Part shown: in pieces, positions 24,611 to 37,100 of the stretch
Position numbering within the stretch: position 1 is the first letter of the stretch
Layout: each line of letters starts with the position of its first letter
Made by a program: the position numbers and the translations under genes
Assembly (NCBI GenBank): GCA_039619475.1
Contig: CM077116.1
Span: 276,101,258 to 276,165,257 of the forward strand
DNA: 64,000 nucleotides
Source: Icerya purchasi
Taxonomy: Eukaryota > Arthropoda > Insecta > Hemiptera > Monophlebidae
Direction of reading: 5' to 3'
The notes under the pieces: generated by a model
Told to the model about the DNA's origin: nothing
The model's database searches: none
The model's input: only the letters and a program-made list of their open reading frames with translations

Positions 24611-24902
24611 TAGGGCAATATGAAACAAATATGCAAGTAGCGTGCACCATCGATGAAAAGAAAATAAAGGTAACGAACGCAGCAGACGAAAAAAGTACGA
24701 GAAAAAAAAAGCAAGTGAAAAATATTTAGGTAAAAGTTGAATAAACAGTAAAAAATCGCTTGGTATAAAAGAATTTTTAAAACGACAATAAAGCGAGCAA
24801 AACAAACAATTAAATTATATTATGTGATTTATCGTCGAAACAGTAGAACGGTAAGCTCGAAAATAAAAATGCGAGATGTAAACCAAAATACCATTTGGCC
24901 AC

Positions 24903-25032
24903 TAACTCTATTCATTAAATTAAATCAGTCTATTTCTTTTTGGCCGCCGCTGGGAATCGAACTCTTGACCACTATCTCAACGATCAAGAGTTCACGCCAC
25001 TAGGCTATCGCAACGGCCGAATGAATAGTTAG
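24903..25032. repeat. Inverted repeat enclosing a tRNA-like sequence
   Basis: TAACTCTATTCATT on the left pairs with AATGAATAGTTA on the right, apart from a 2-base bulge, and encloses the tRNA-like sequence. It may be a small mobile element or a SINE inserted between such repeats. Confidence 0.5.
24942..25018 (-). other. tRNA-like sequence (pseudo-tRNA or SINE head)
   Basis: On the minus strand this 77-bp segment has acceptor-like ends (GGCCGTT with GGCGGCC, seven pairs counting two G-U). It has a perfect Pol III A box (TAGCCTAGTGG, 24997-25007) and a B box (GAGTTCGATTCCC, 24952-24964). The expected anticodon and T stems do not form. Instead AACTCTTGA pairs with TCAAGAGTT. It is therefore probably not a working tRNA, and is followed by an A-rich stretch (AAAAAGAAA). 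Confidence 0.55.
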
Positions 25033-28000
25033 ACAGTAGAAATTAAGAAGAAAATATTACGGTAAGCTATACAGAATCTGTAATAAGATAAGAGAAAGCT
25101 TTTAAATGGTAAAATTACAAATGCAGTCATGAAAAAAAGTTTCAAAAGAGAGAAAAAATAAAATTAAGATTGTGTAACAGTTTACGTATGTGAATATGTA
25201 ATGGAAAGAAAAAGCGATGTGAAAGGTTGGAAAATTATTTAGCGACAAAAATTATGAAGCGGCTCTGGTTCGAAACACAGAAATCAGGAATTCAAAGGAG
25301 AAATATAAAAGTAAATCCACAATCGACAGGGGAAAAAAAATTGCTGATAAAAGAAATGGCTACTGCGTACAACATAAATTACGCTGTGATCTTAAACCAA
25401 ACTAGAAAATTTCATATCCGTCTGAATAATCGTGTCTTTTATGAATAAAATTTGGACGCGTGTTTTAGTGGAAATAACAAAATAACAAAGATCGAAAAAG
25501 TAAAGAAATTAAATATGAGAGCAGCGAACGAGGAAGTAAAACCGGAGAATAAAAGGAGGAAAATGTCCAAAAAGGAAGCGAATTCGTTTTTTTTTTTTTT
25601 TGAATATTGGTAAAGCGACATTTTAAAAAAAATGAAAAAAAAAAAATCGGCTTTTACAATAAATATTTGTAAATAAATTTTGGTTTAACATATTTTACTA
25701 ATTGCGGTTTAATTCCCGAGTAACAAAATATACCATATCGTGATTTTATTTTGAATAACCGACATTTCAAATGAGAATACATTAACTGGACAATTACTAA
25801 TGGTAAATAAATGCTCAGACTACTAACATGGTAGTTTTACCTTGGTGTCAGTAATATTCTAATACGTAGTGAATAAGATAGATCTACTTGAACGTATGTA
25901 TAACGTCACTGGGAAACATTTCAATGGCTAAATTGGAACTGTATTAAACCGTTTCCTGCGGGAATTTTATATGTACAAGAAAGGTCTTCTCGGTCGATTA
26001 TATTCAAGAAGAATTTAAAAGTATAACACTATAACTTATCTCTAACCAAGCTGACACCCTTCAATAAAGACTGAAATTTGCGGAACATACTTTTTGTACT
26101 TTTTCAGCCCGAAAGTTTTTATAATAATTTTTTCAAAGCTTCGCGAACCTTTTTCGCTGCATTTGCTGTTTTTTTTTTTTTTGATTTATTAAAAATAATC
26201 AAAAAATATTTTCGATTAAAATAATAAAACAAAATTTAAAACATACTACTATATATAAAGATTATTTCAAACCTACCGTCACAAGCGCTCGTAGGAGCAG
26301 ATAACTTATCTACATGAAATCAAAGTACGAACTTGTAGTAATTCTGCAGCCAAGAAAACTGAACCGAAAATCTGCCCCGATTAGTAAAATGAATATATAT
26401 CAAACCTACCTACCCAATCATCACATCGTTTTACTGTGGCCCGAGTGTTTTCGTTATAACCAGGCAAAAAATGTTGAAGATACACTATGGACACACTTGA
26501 TACTGAATCGAAAAATATTCTGAACATAAATAAATAAATAAATAATAAATCTAGTTCGGATAGTTCGACAGAAAAAAAAATTGTAAGATTAAAAATGTTA
26601 GCTAATGTCACAGATATGAAAACGTTCGCTTCAGCTTATCGAATTAATTTTTTAAAAGATTTGAAATTTTCGAAATTAAAATAAAATTTACTACGTTCTC
26701 TAAAAATCATAAGAATAATTTGCATTTAGCCAAGTAATCCCACTTTATAAATTTGACAATATAAACACGTAACGATTAATGGAGCAATAACTGGTTTTCC
26801 TCATTTCAATCCTTTTCGCATATTATTATGCATTTAACGAATTTTCTAGTACGTGTAATCGTCTTGAAAATAATGGTACGCATTGCAATCCCCGATCAAA
26901 GTGGTTTCTTGTGAGTATAAATTGTTCATCCTTCTTTTAGCAATAGTTGTACAGTTTTTCTTTTACCTTTTCCGCGAAAAAAAACTGTTTCGAATTTCTC
27001 TTCATCCGTAAAGCTTCTCAAATCCTATACTGAATCGAGAGTACAAATATCTTTCCGAATTTCTTGCACTAAATGATAGTTTTTTTATATTAAGCACTCT
27101 ACATCTAGTTACGTTTAACTTCTTTATTCCATTTGAGAATCTGCAAAAAATAGTCTTTTTTTCATTAATCATTCACTGCATTTAAAAAAGAAAACTCTTT
27201 TATGACTCCAATGCAATTGAAACAAAAGGACGGATATAGAAATTACGATTCCCAACTGAAATTTAAATACATTACACATTAGTCGAAATTTTCAATTTAA
27301 ATCCATATAGGTTCCAAAAAAAATTAAATTTTTTGAATATTCTTACCGGTGATATATTATTTTTTAATCATTACCGATATTACATTCGAAAGAAATTCAG
27401 TAAAACTTACCCTAAAAAAAAAAAAGAAAAAGGAACATTAGAAATAAGAAACTGATGCGTATCAATAAAATTGTTTATTAAAGCTTACCAGATTATCCTT
27501 TAAATGTTTACACAAATTGAGTAAAAATTAATCGCATATAAAACACTACCAATTTTTGTTGCATTACAAAATGTTTAATTGACCGTTTTAGATTTTGCTT
27601 TAAATTAAATCAACGCATACATTTAAATTTTACAATATAAAATAACAATTACCTGCAAAGTTTAAGAAAAAAATATTGTCTTTCTTTTGTCACTCTTAAA
27701 GAGGTCTCCCTCGATTTTTTAAAATGAACATATAATTATTTCATTTATTCACCCACTCCGGTCAACATCACAAGAATTACAATATTTATATATCTGGGGA
27801 AAAAAAAAACAATTCCAAGGAGTACTAATTTTTTTATCAGCGACGAGTAGAGAGACCAGTCACCGAAGCGATAAAAATATAATCGAATTTGAGTACATTG
27901 ACGTAAATTTTAATAAAATTCTCTTCTCATGTCAGGATAACCTATCGTACATTTATGTCATACAAATAGATAGTACCCAAAAGATAGTTCTGCATATAAT

Positions 28001-28850
28001 ACCGATATGACAGTACATTTTAGATTGCTAGTAAATATTTTGATATCAGAACATAAAGGGCTAAGCATGTTTAATCAAATCAACTTCCGCGCGGGCGCGT
28101 ATATAACGATATGAGAATTAATGTGCCACTTACTCGACTTTTAAGATTTTATTTGTGCTTTTTAATTTCTACCCGCGAAGGATCCAACTACGAACTACCG
28201 TATTAGAAATCGGACGTTCTAACAAAAATAAGACTAAATAAATTCCTCAATACCCTTTAATTTTGAAAATATACCAGTAAGTTAATCTATAAATGCCACT
28301 TATTAAAACAAATACACACCAACCAGTTTCGAAACTGTTCAGTAATTTTTATAATTGGACACCTTATTTTGTATTCCTATAGTCATTTATTAAACATACC
28401 TAAAAGTATATAACTATTCGTTTTTTTAAAAAGCTTCTACCCAATTAAAAAAAAATTGTTTACAACTGAATATTTAATCGTACAACACTATTATTTACCT
28501 AATAACCCGACTGATACTAATCGCACTTTCACATTATCAACTAATCTCTGTTATAGTTTAATGGAAATATTTGATTTGTAGAAAAGAAACTAAGCAAAAA
28601 ATGGAATTTACGAAAACAGACGAAAAAATTAAACGATACAATTTCAATCAGATGTCGTTGAATAAAATTAAAAGTTAAACAATAATTCATAACAACGTTG
28701 GAATCGAATGAAACCATCCAACTAGCGGGAAAATCGATATGAAGTTAGCACCACGAAACGAGCTGTGAAATATAAGTCTTAAAATTAGTTAGATACGCTT
28801 ACACCGCCGATAAAAATTATTACGTTGCACAATACGTAATACACCGCCGT
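25033..28850. other. AT-rich non-coding stretch
   Basis: No exon, RNA gene or transposon was supported in these 3.8 kb. Confidence 0.5.
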
Positions 28851-28895
28851 ACCGTGTGTAGCTTAATACTTAACATACATACGAACATACATGCC

Positions 28896-28898
<3 letters not shown>

Positions 28899-28954
<56 letters not shown>

Positions 28955-28971
28955 ATATGTATGTATGTATA
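28899..28971. repeat. (TA)n-(TATG)n microsatellite
   Basis: About 24 TA units run into TATG/TATA units. ORFs across this tract are artefacts of the repeat. Confidence 0.9.
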
Positions 28972-28996
28972 TAAAATATATGAAATTCTTTTATCG

Positions 28997-29250
28997 CCTG
29001 TTAGAGTGTACGACTGGTACTCTAACAGGGGACTTTCAGTTAAGTCCAACAGCAAATTTAATGCTGTGACGGTTGTTAAGAAAATTGCGCGCGCATATAT
29101 CTATGTGTCACCTGCTAGGTTGTTTAAATACCCAACAAGGGACTTAAAAAAGTCCAACAGTTCGGCTGTGATATTTCGCCTGCCCGAGACACGTCACTAC
29201 GGACAAGGGACCGTGTCCAACAGCCTTACTGCGACCGTGTCTTATCTTAG
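28997..29250. repeat. Tandem array of three hairpin-forming units
   Basis: Units start at 28997, 29111 and 29180, each with CCTG, then AGGGAC(TT), GTCCAACAG and, except the last, CTGTGA. Each folds on itself: unit 1 has CCTGTTAGAGT/ACTCTAACAGG (11 bp), GGACTT/AAGTCC and CAGCA/TGCTG. Unit 2 has GGACTT/AAGTCC and ACAG/CTGT. Unit 3 has GGAC/GTCC. Unit 1 is longer because of about 40 extra bases. Confidence 0.65.
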
Positions 29251-29484
29251 ATGAACCTTATAATCTTTACATAAACGAAAGGGTACTCTACCTTAGAACG
29301 CATTTCATATAATTACTAACAACCACAAGAAGACTGTTTATTTTCATAAGAAGGAAGTTTTCACAGCAATGCGCATTTTACTTAACAAATCTCGTTCTAT
29401 CATAGCGCATGCCTGTAAAAAAGCAAATAAATAATTTTCGAAACCATTTTTCGTGTTTTTCAAAATAATAATATATTTTTTTAT

Positions 29485-29488
<4 letters not shown>

Positions 29489-29536
<48 letters not shown>

Positions 29537-29640
29537 TATATATATATACACACACAAACACGCGCGCACAGAAATATACATACATACATACATACATAAA
29601 TACATACATACATACATATACATATATATATATATATATG
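29489..29640. repeat. Compound microsatellite (TA, CA, CATA)
   Basis: Alternating TA, CA, CG and CATA units. The 81-codon minus ORF across it is a repeat artefact. Confidence 0.9.
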
Positions 29641-30498
29641 TATGTATATGTATATAATTAAAATAAAAATACTTTTTAATAATATGTTAGCTTTTTTCGT
29701 TCACGACACATAAAAAGCGACTAACCCCAATTAATTTGCTATGACATTTAAATAATTAACAATGCGGTAAATTAACTTAACAAAAAGTTATACTTTTGCC
29801 TTTTTTTTCAATGGACACGTAATTAAACGCGTTTAAATTTTTTGTGTATATATATACACGCACACACAAACAATTTATAATACGAGATACTTTGCACAAA
29901 CGATTTTTTTTTTTTACAAACGAACGATAATATTCGTTAAATATATTATATCACATTATTAAAAAAAAAAAAAAAAAAAGAAAAACAAAGTGACGATTTG
30001 TGAATTACTGATTTTCTATTGCATTATTCTGTTTTTTTTTTTTTTATTTTAACAGCGTTACTATGGCAGGAAACTGATTACTTTTAGCGATTTTTATTTT
30101 GACTCGATTTTTAAATTCCAACCTTTTCCAAAATTTTCACTTATCATTAAAATCATAATTTTATAACAAAACTATGGATTAGTAACATTAGCAACGTTTT
30201 ACGTAGAAGAAATAGACAGGCAGTTAGCTGTTAAATAAAGCTGTAATATACAACTTACAGCGGAACAATTCATAGGAAAAATATCTAACAATCAAATGTA
30301 ATTTGAAAAGAATTGACAACCTTTAACGAGGATAAAAAAACAACTAAATAAATAAAAGAACGCGAACTTCCATATTAAATAAACCGTGTGTAGTGACTGC
30401 ACACATTACTCTACAAATTACTCGTAACCGAATAAATCAGCACAAACAAATAATGAATTTAAATAACAATTAATTTAAATTGTTACATATATCTATCT

Positions 30499-30545
<47 letters not shown>

Positions 30546-30723
30546 ATGTTATAATACAATAAAACCGATAACTTACAATTAAAATTAAAGACTACGTATA
30601 AATACAAACAAGTATGTATTTAACATTACTTATTATATATAATAAAAGCTTTGTTTTGATGTAAATATTACGTGCGGTAAAAGCGTATTGCCAAAACCAG
30701 CTATTTGAATACAAGTGTAAACC

Positions 30724-30754
<31 letters not shown>

Positions 30755-30912
30755 AAAAAGAAAATCAACAACGGAGAAGGATAAAAGAAAGTAAAACAAT
30801 AAGAAGCACAAATCCGTGCTTTAATATGTAGAGTCGCTCTATACCCGATGTTATAAACCAATATACTTTCTCATAAATATATTATTATATAAAATTATTA
30901 TTAGAACAGCGA
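29641..30912. other. AT-rich non-coding region downstream of BuGZ
   Basis: It includes a (TA)n tract at 30500-30541 and a run of about 29 A at 30723-30752. No exon was recognised. The region lies 3' of BuGZ and may hold further 3' UTR. Confidence 0.5.
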
Positions 30913-30918
30913 TTTAAT
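30913..30918 (-). promoter_or_regulatory. Candidate BuGZ polyadenylation signal (ATTAAA)
   Basis: The first common poly(A) signal variant after the stop codon on the minus strand, about 92 bp downstream. No AATAAA was seen nearer than about 30040. Transcript data would be needed to confirm use. Confidence 0.3.
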
Positions 30919-31009
30919 ATCGAAATCATGCAGCCGATTAAAAGTTCCACATTTTTTTTTTTTACTGATGAGGAATGTAGAGGGTAAACAATCCCTCATA
31001 CAAACCTGA

Positions 31010-31113
31010 TCATCTAAACCGCGGATGCATCATTGGCGTCAGCATTGAAGGACCAGGAAATGCCATTTGCGTTGTCGCATACGGATTCATTACCTGTGTA
31101 GTTCCAAGAAAAC
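31010..31113 (-). CDS. BuGZ: BuGZ exon 10 (last coding exon)
   Basis: Codes for residues 428-460 and the TGA stop, with a Met/Pro-rich end (MLTPMMHP). Acceptor TGCAG. Confidence 0.92.
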
Positions 31114-34100
31114 CTGCAAAGAAGAAATTAATAGAAAATTATCTGAGAAATAAAACAAGATTAAAAGTGAGAATATTGTTCACAGTGTTACAACGCAAAG
31201 CAGGCTAATTTCGGTGTGTCGGTACATATTCGAACGCGTACTGCGTCTATCAACTGCAAAGAAATACAACGGTGGCAAAGGCAGCTGTTTTCAAATTTTT
31301 GTTCCATAAAATTTTGCAACCTCGGTAAGTATTCAAGTATCCAAGGAGGAGTAAAAAAAAAATCCAATTTGAAGGACTAGGAAAACTTATCCGACAATTT
31401 TTAAAAATTCAATTATTTTTACCGATGTTCTCTAATTTTAATGTTGAGTAGAATGAACGGAAAATAATGTGAAGACACTTCAGATGAAAGAATGAAGTAA
31501 ACGAAGTCGAGAATATACTCTGAAAAAGAATAGAAGACAATTTCTTAAAGAGTAATAATACTGAAGAAAGAAAGAATGACTGGAATAACGCAATGAACAT
31601 CGCGATACGTCAACATATTTGTACAACCGACTAGAGCTTGCGGCACATTACGCCAGTAAAATCATCGCCATTATTTTATAAACTTTTTCGAATACAATGC
31701 AAACCTAGAAGGGCCAGTTAAAATCACAACTCTTCTCCAGATTTAAATAAAAAATATCTGAAACGCGAAAAAATTTCAATTTCGCTTTAAACCTACTAAG
31801 TAAGTAAATACTTATTTCTATCACAAATATTCCGCCCATTATAGATTTCAAGTACTAATACGGCAAATCAAAAAAATCCAAATCATGACCGCAGTTAAGT
31901 TTTTAAAAATCTCACTAAACATCCGCAACATCGCTACACAACTTTTAAAACCACATTTGCCAGAGCGCTAGATTTTCTTATTAACCAGCTCCATTGACGT
32001 ACATCGTACTTCACTGGACCACTTTGCAATCTTACTCTCCAGTAATCTATATATCAGACGACTTTTGCCGAAGAGTACTTCCGTGTTTACTGCTACACTG
32101 ATTTATCTGTTTCACATAGTGAGCTTTTCAATCTCTGCAGAGCAGAAGTTTAACTTCCAAGCGACCTAAATTACCGAAACAACAAACATTTCGAAATGAA
32201 CTTAAATAAAACTGATAATACGCGCGCGTATTTTACCTGGATGAAAACCAACTGTCGGTGGACGTATCATGCCAACATTTCCATGATTCAGTACCGCGTG
32301 CGGCGTAAGAGCCATTGTCGGCCTTAGAATTTGAGGCGTGCCCATCGGAGCCATCAGGGTCACGTTGCTGGACGGCATCATATTGGCCATCGATATCATT
32401 GGTAACGCGCTGATCTGCGGAAAGCGCGGAATCATGCTTGCCGCTGCTGCAGCCGCATTAACAGCAGCCTGTGCGGCAGCCACTTGTTGCTGTTGCTGTT
32501 GCTTGCCAATTTGCTATTTATAAAACATTACCATACAATAGATCACATAATTAGTAAATAAGTAAACCATCGATGGCAATCTTTCCACCGATAAACCGAC
32601 ACCTTCTTATCGCGGCTACTATTTTCTGATTTCCGATTTTCTAATACAGACATTCTACTAAAACAGCTGTACGTGTGCGTGTGTGCGTGTGTGAATGTTT
32701 GTATCAGTATACTGATCCAATGATAGTCGTCACTACGAATTCCTATATGCACAGGTACATATACACGCGCGCATACACACGCAATAAATAAATAGTCGGA
32801 TTTTTAAAAGCTCAAACAAACAATTTAAAAATATTACCGCCGAGCAAACGAATAAAATTTAAAACCATTAAATTCGTTAAAAAAAACTTCCAGGAGCTCG
32901 AATAACACATTTATTTGCGTCTTACTCTTACAGGCACGCCTGTATATTTACATAATAAGCTAAATAAATGGGAAAAAAAAAATCTATAATATAACACAAT
33001 GGCGGAAAATGTGAAAACGAAAAGTACGCGCAATCAGAAAAGAAAATACACGTGAATGACGTTAATTTATAAAATATAATCAGATGCTCACCTCTAAATG
33101 TTGTTGTATCGCAAATGCTGACATGGCTGAAATATTATGTGTAGGCTGCAGAATTTGTGCAGAGTGTGTACTTACTTCAGGTGCTACTATAGGCTGTGCC
33201 GATGGCACGCTCGGCACTACCGGTGTCGGTATTTCCACTTTATATTTTGACATTCTAGCACGATGTTCTTCCTATAATAAACAGTATTATTACGTGTAAA
33301 GAACATTTGGTTTGATCACTCATTTCGTACGATAAATCGATTTATTTATTATTAGTACACGCTAGTAAAAGTCACGCAAGATATAAACTTTACCAGAGAG
33401 ATATCCTCCTGCGGGTGAATAATCTTACTAGATGCTCCGACTGCGGTAATAAGGGATGTGCCACCACTAGAATCGGAATTTGTCTGACCAGTTGAGCTGA
33501 AAAGAAAAAGAATGCTTATAACTGAATAAATTTTTTGTGAATTAATAAAGCTTTGATTTTTGTAATAAATGAATTACCAATGCAACAGCAAGTAAAGATA
33601 CGAAAATATAATAATAATTCTGAAAGATGCAATAAATATATCCCGATGTATTTAAACGTCCAAAATGGGGTTTTTTCTCTTAATTATTCGTGCTAAGGCG
33701 ATTCAAAAATAAAATGAAAGACACCTCTACCGTTGATAGGGTAAAACTGCAATAGAATATTTTGCTCAAAAATTATTCCTTAGAAAACTGTCTACGCGTT
33801 TAAATTTATTTTTTTTAGGCGATCAAACGTTCTGATTTAGGTTTTTAATTGGTAGTTTCAAAGCACTTTTCACTACACAATCTACTTCATTCAAGGTAAT
33901 TTTTTACCTTACGTTTTACACGAAATTTTTAATAAATTTCAACAATTTTTTTAATGCACTAAATAATAAAACGATATATATGTTCACGCGTACTTTTTAA
34001 TCTAAAAAAAAAAACAAATAAAAAAAATATGATAATTTTCAAACTCGTAACTAACCCCATTTACAACCTGATTATTAATATCGTTAACAACAAGGGAAAT

Positions 34101-37100
34101 AATTTATATAGGTACTATAAAAATGAATTATATATAATTTAATTACATAGCACGTCCTAAAACTACTGTACGCAATGTCCGTGCGGACATATAGTTCATC
34201 AGCATAGATCACAATAGAGGCACATAAAATGTGTCATCAGCTCTACAATGAAATGCATACCGCCCTTGCACCTTAAAATTAACCCCAATAAAGCTGTTTG
34301 TGTAAGAGTTAACTAACAAAACTTTGTTTGTCGTGTGGGGAAAAAAAAATCAAATGTGACAATAGTAAAAAAAAAAAAGAAAAAAAATTAGCTTGCGCAC
34401 GCGTTGAAAGCGAATACCAGTAGTATTTTGAAAATGAGGATTGAACCTAACCTCCTGCAATTCTAATAAAAATTAAATTCGTAATAATCCACGGTGACAT
34501 GAAATTATCACTAAGTTTGTTTACACATTAATAAAATGCAACTGATGCAACTAGCTTATTGCATGCAATCAAAAACACGTTTTTTTAAAAATTAAACAAG
34601 CAACTAGTAGAACGACCATTTTATTTCGATAAGTAACAGAATCAAAAGGGAATCCTCCATCAGCAATTTCATTACCCAGAAGTTTAGTAGAAAACTTGTA
34701 GGTGATTGAAATTTTTCTCATCTTGCTCACTTTGTTTCTAGTAAAGTTTATAACAAAACTAGACTTTTTTCTAAGTATTTTGCAGGTAATACAAAATTCC
34801 CGATAATTAAAATATAGATGAAATATTTCAAAATTATACAAGGAAAAAAAGAATCAAATAATTTATACCTGTAAGCCGGAAACGTGGGCTTTGCATTATT
34901 CGTATTGTTCATGCCAGAAATACCGGCCGATGTGGAGGGATTATTTTGAGCCTAGAAATTGAGATAAATACGAAAACACAAAAATAAAAATAAATCAATA
35001 AAACAACAAAAAGCTCGCATTTAAAATAAATCTTAGATAAACAAAATCGAAAGGTTAAGCAAATCAATTTTTTTTAAAAACATTTAAGTATTGCATTCAT
35101 AACTCACCATTGCGGCTGCACTAGGAAATAATGGTTTATTTGCCTGCGACGTTGTCGGCCCTGTCGTCAACGAAGCAGGATTTTCTGATGAACTAGCTTG
35201 CGAAGTTCCAGCTAACATAGGAGATAGGCTGAAAAAATATTCAAAGGAAACATAATTATTATCAATGATGTTAAAATACAACAAATTAACAATTATAAAA
35301 TAAAGCGAGTAATCCTATATCCTTGACAGAGCGTCGAGAATTGTTTTCTTAAAGTCCACAATATACTAAACCCAACAGCACTAATGAGAATAGGCAGGTC
35401 AGTTTCTCGAACACTCGTTACTTTCTCAGATTTCTTTGGTATAACCAATATTCGATTTCAGATTAGCTCTACACTTGGGAGCGACTTGAGTCCAGAACGA
35501 GGCAAGCTCGAAAACCCATGATCTGCAATTTAATAGCTGAGCACACCTTAACTGCTGCGCTATCGCGCTAGATTCTTAAATTATACACAAAATCTTGGAT
35601 AATTCTACGAACCGAATTAATCCTTATATATTTACTTTTTCTAAAATGTAAATGTAACCATTACAAAACCATTATAAAAAAAAACTGATACAGTTCAACC
35701 GGTAAACTCTGACGTAGAATAACTTTTTTTAAAATATTTACAAGATAAAAGTCAAAGAGGATCAATTAGAAAGAAAAATATTTTCGAAGTTATTATTCAA
35801 CTGAAATAATTTCTACCAAACTGCTAACTACCAGTGTACAAAAATAAAATTGGTTTTGAAGAAAGTTGTCAAGAACACGAAAAATCAACTAAAGCATACC
35901 TACTAATGTAAAGAGTTTTAAATTTCTTTTTTAAATTCCTCTTTTTATAATTAAAGGATCAAAAAATGATTTCATTTAATACTGCGCATATTTTATCGAA
36001 AAATGTTTATTACTCGGAGAATATAATCCTAATGATACTCTAAGAACTCGCCTTTTTTCGTAATAAAATAATTTCTCACTAAGTAAAATTTTTGTCGCCT
36101 AACCTCATATATCGCCTTATGCGAGCTAATTAATGTGTATTAGGTGGTTATACACGCAAGGACGGTATTTGTATTGCGATCACAAGCGATTATAATCAAT
36201 TCCAAAGGTAGTCTCGCGTCTACACTAGCATTGCATATAACAATCGCCTAGTACACTACCTATAGATGTACAGCTAAAACGTACGAATGGTAATCTCGCC
36301 TACGCTCAAAAAAAAAAAAAAAAAAAAAGTCCCGCATGCTGCCACATACTCACAGTTTCTTTATGTGGAATATTAATTTTTTAGTATATTCATTGGACAG
36401 TTTAATGTAACAACACTCAAAAAATTCAACTGACACCATTAGGCATTAAATTATTGGACTGCATGCAAAAAAATTACTTTTTTATATCTACAGTAATTAT
36501 TTTACGGTTTGTTCAGTAAAATTATGAAAACAAATCCCACTAAACGAAATATGTAATATTTTATTAAAAAATTATTGGAATTTATTCTTTGGTATTACAG
36601 TAAAGAATAATACGACAGGAAAATTCATATTACACTAAAAACAGAATAAGCAACTAAATTTTTTAAAAAATACGTTTTCCACGTTATCAAAATGTTAAAA
36701 TGTAAAAAATTTGCAATATGCTCGTTATGGTGATATTGATATGGCAATGAATTAAAATAAAAATTTAGTTTATGTATATTACTAACATATGTATTAATGC
36801 ACTGAAGGTAAATGTTGTTAATCAGATATATACGCAGCGAAAATTAAACATAATTATTCTTTATAACTTACGGTACTCGTGAAACTAATTTTAAATTTCT
36901 CCAAATAATGAATAACAACTTGTTCAGTTCTAATACAGCTGTTATAAAGAACGTAAACGATTTAAAGCAATTACAAAGAATCAATAGTTCACTAAATAAG
37001 ACGTATAACCGCGTCTTTTCGGGTTCGTCAATAACGTATAAATCTTCATAAAACTTACGATAAAATTAGTTAATAACCTTTAGATTAATCTGAAAATACA

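Noticed and set aside
24942..25018. Functional tRNA gene
   Set aside because: A and B boxes are present, but the anticodon and T stems do not form.
28854..29069. ORFs on both strands across the TA/TATG microsatellite
   Set aside because: Tyr-Ile repeats are the translation of the microsatellite.
32338..32523. Plus-strand ORF with a Cys run
   Set aside because: It is the antisense of the Gln/Ala-coding part of BuGZ exon 9.
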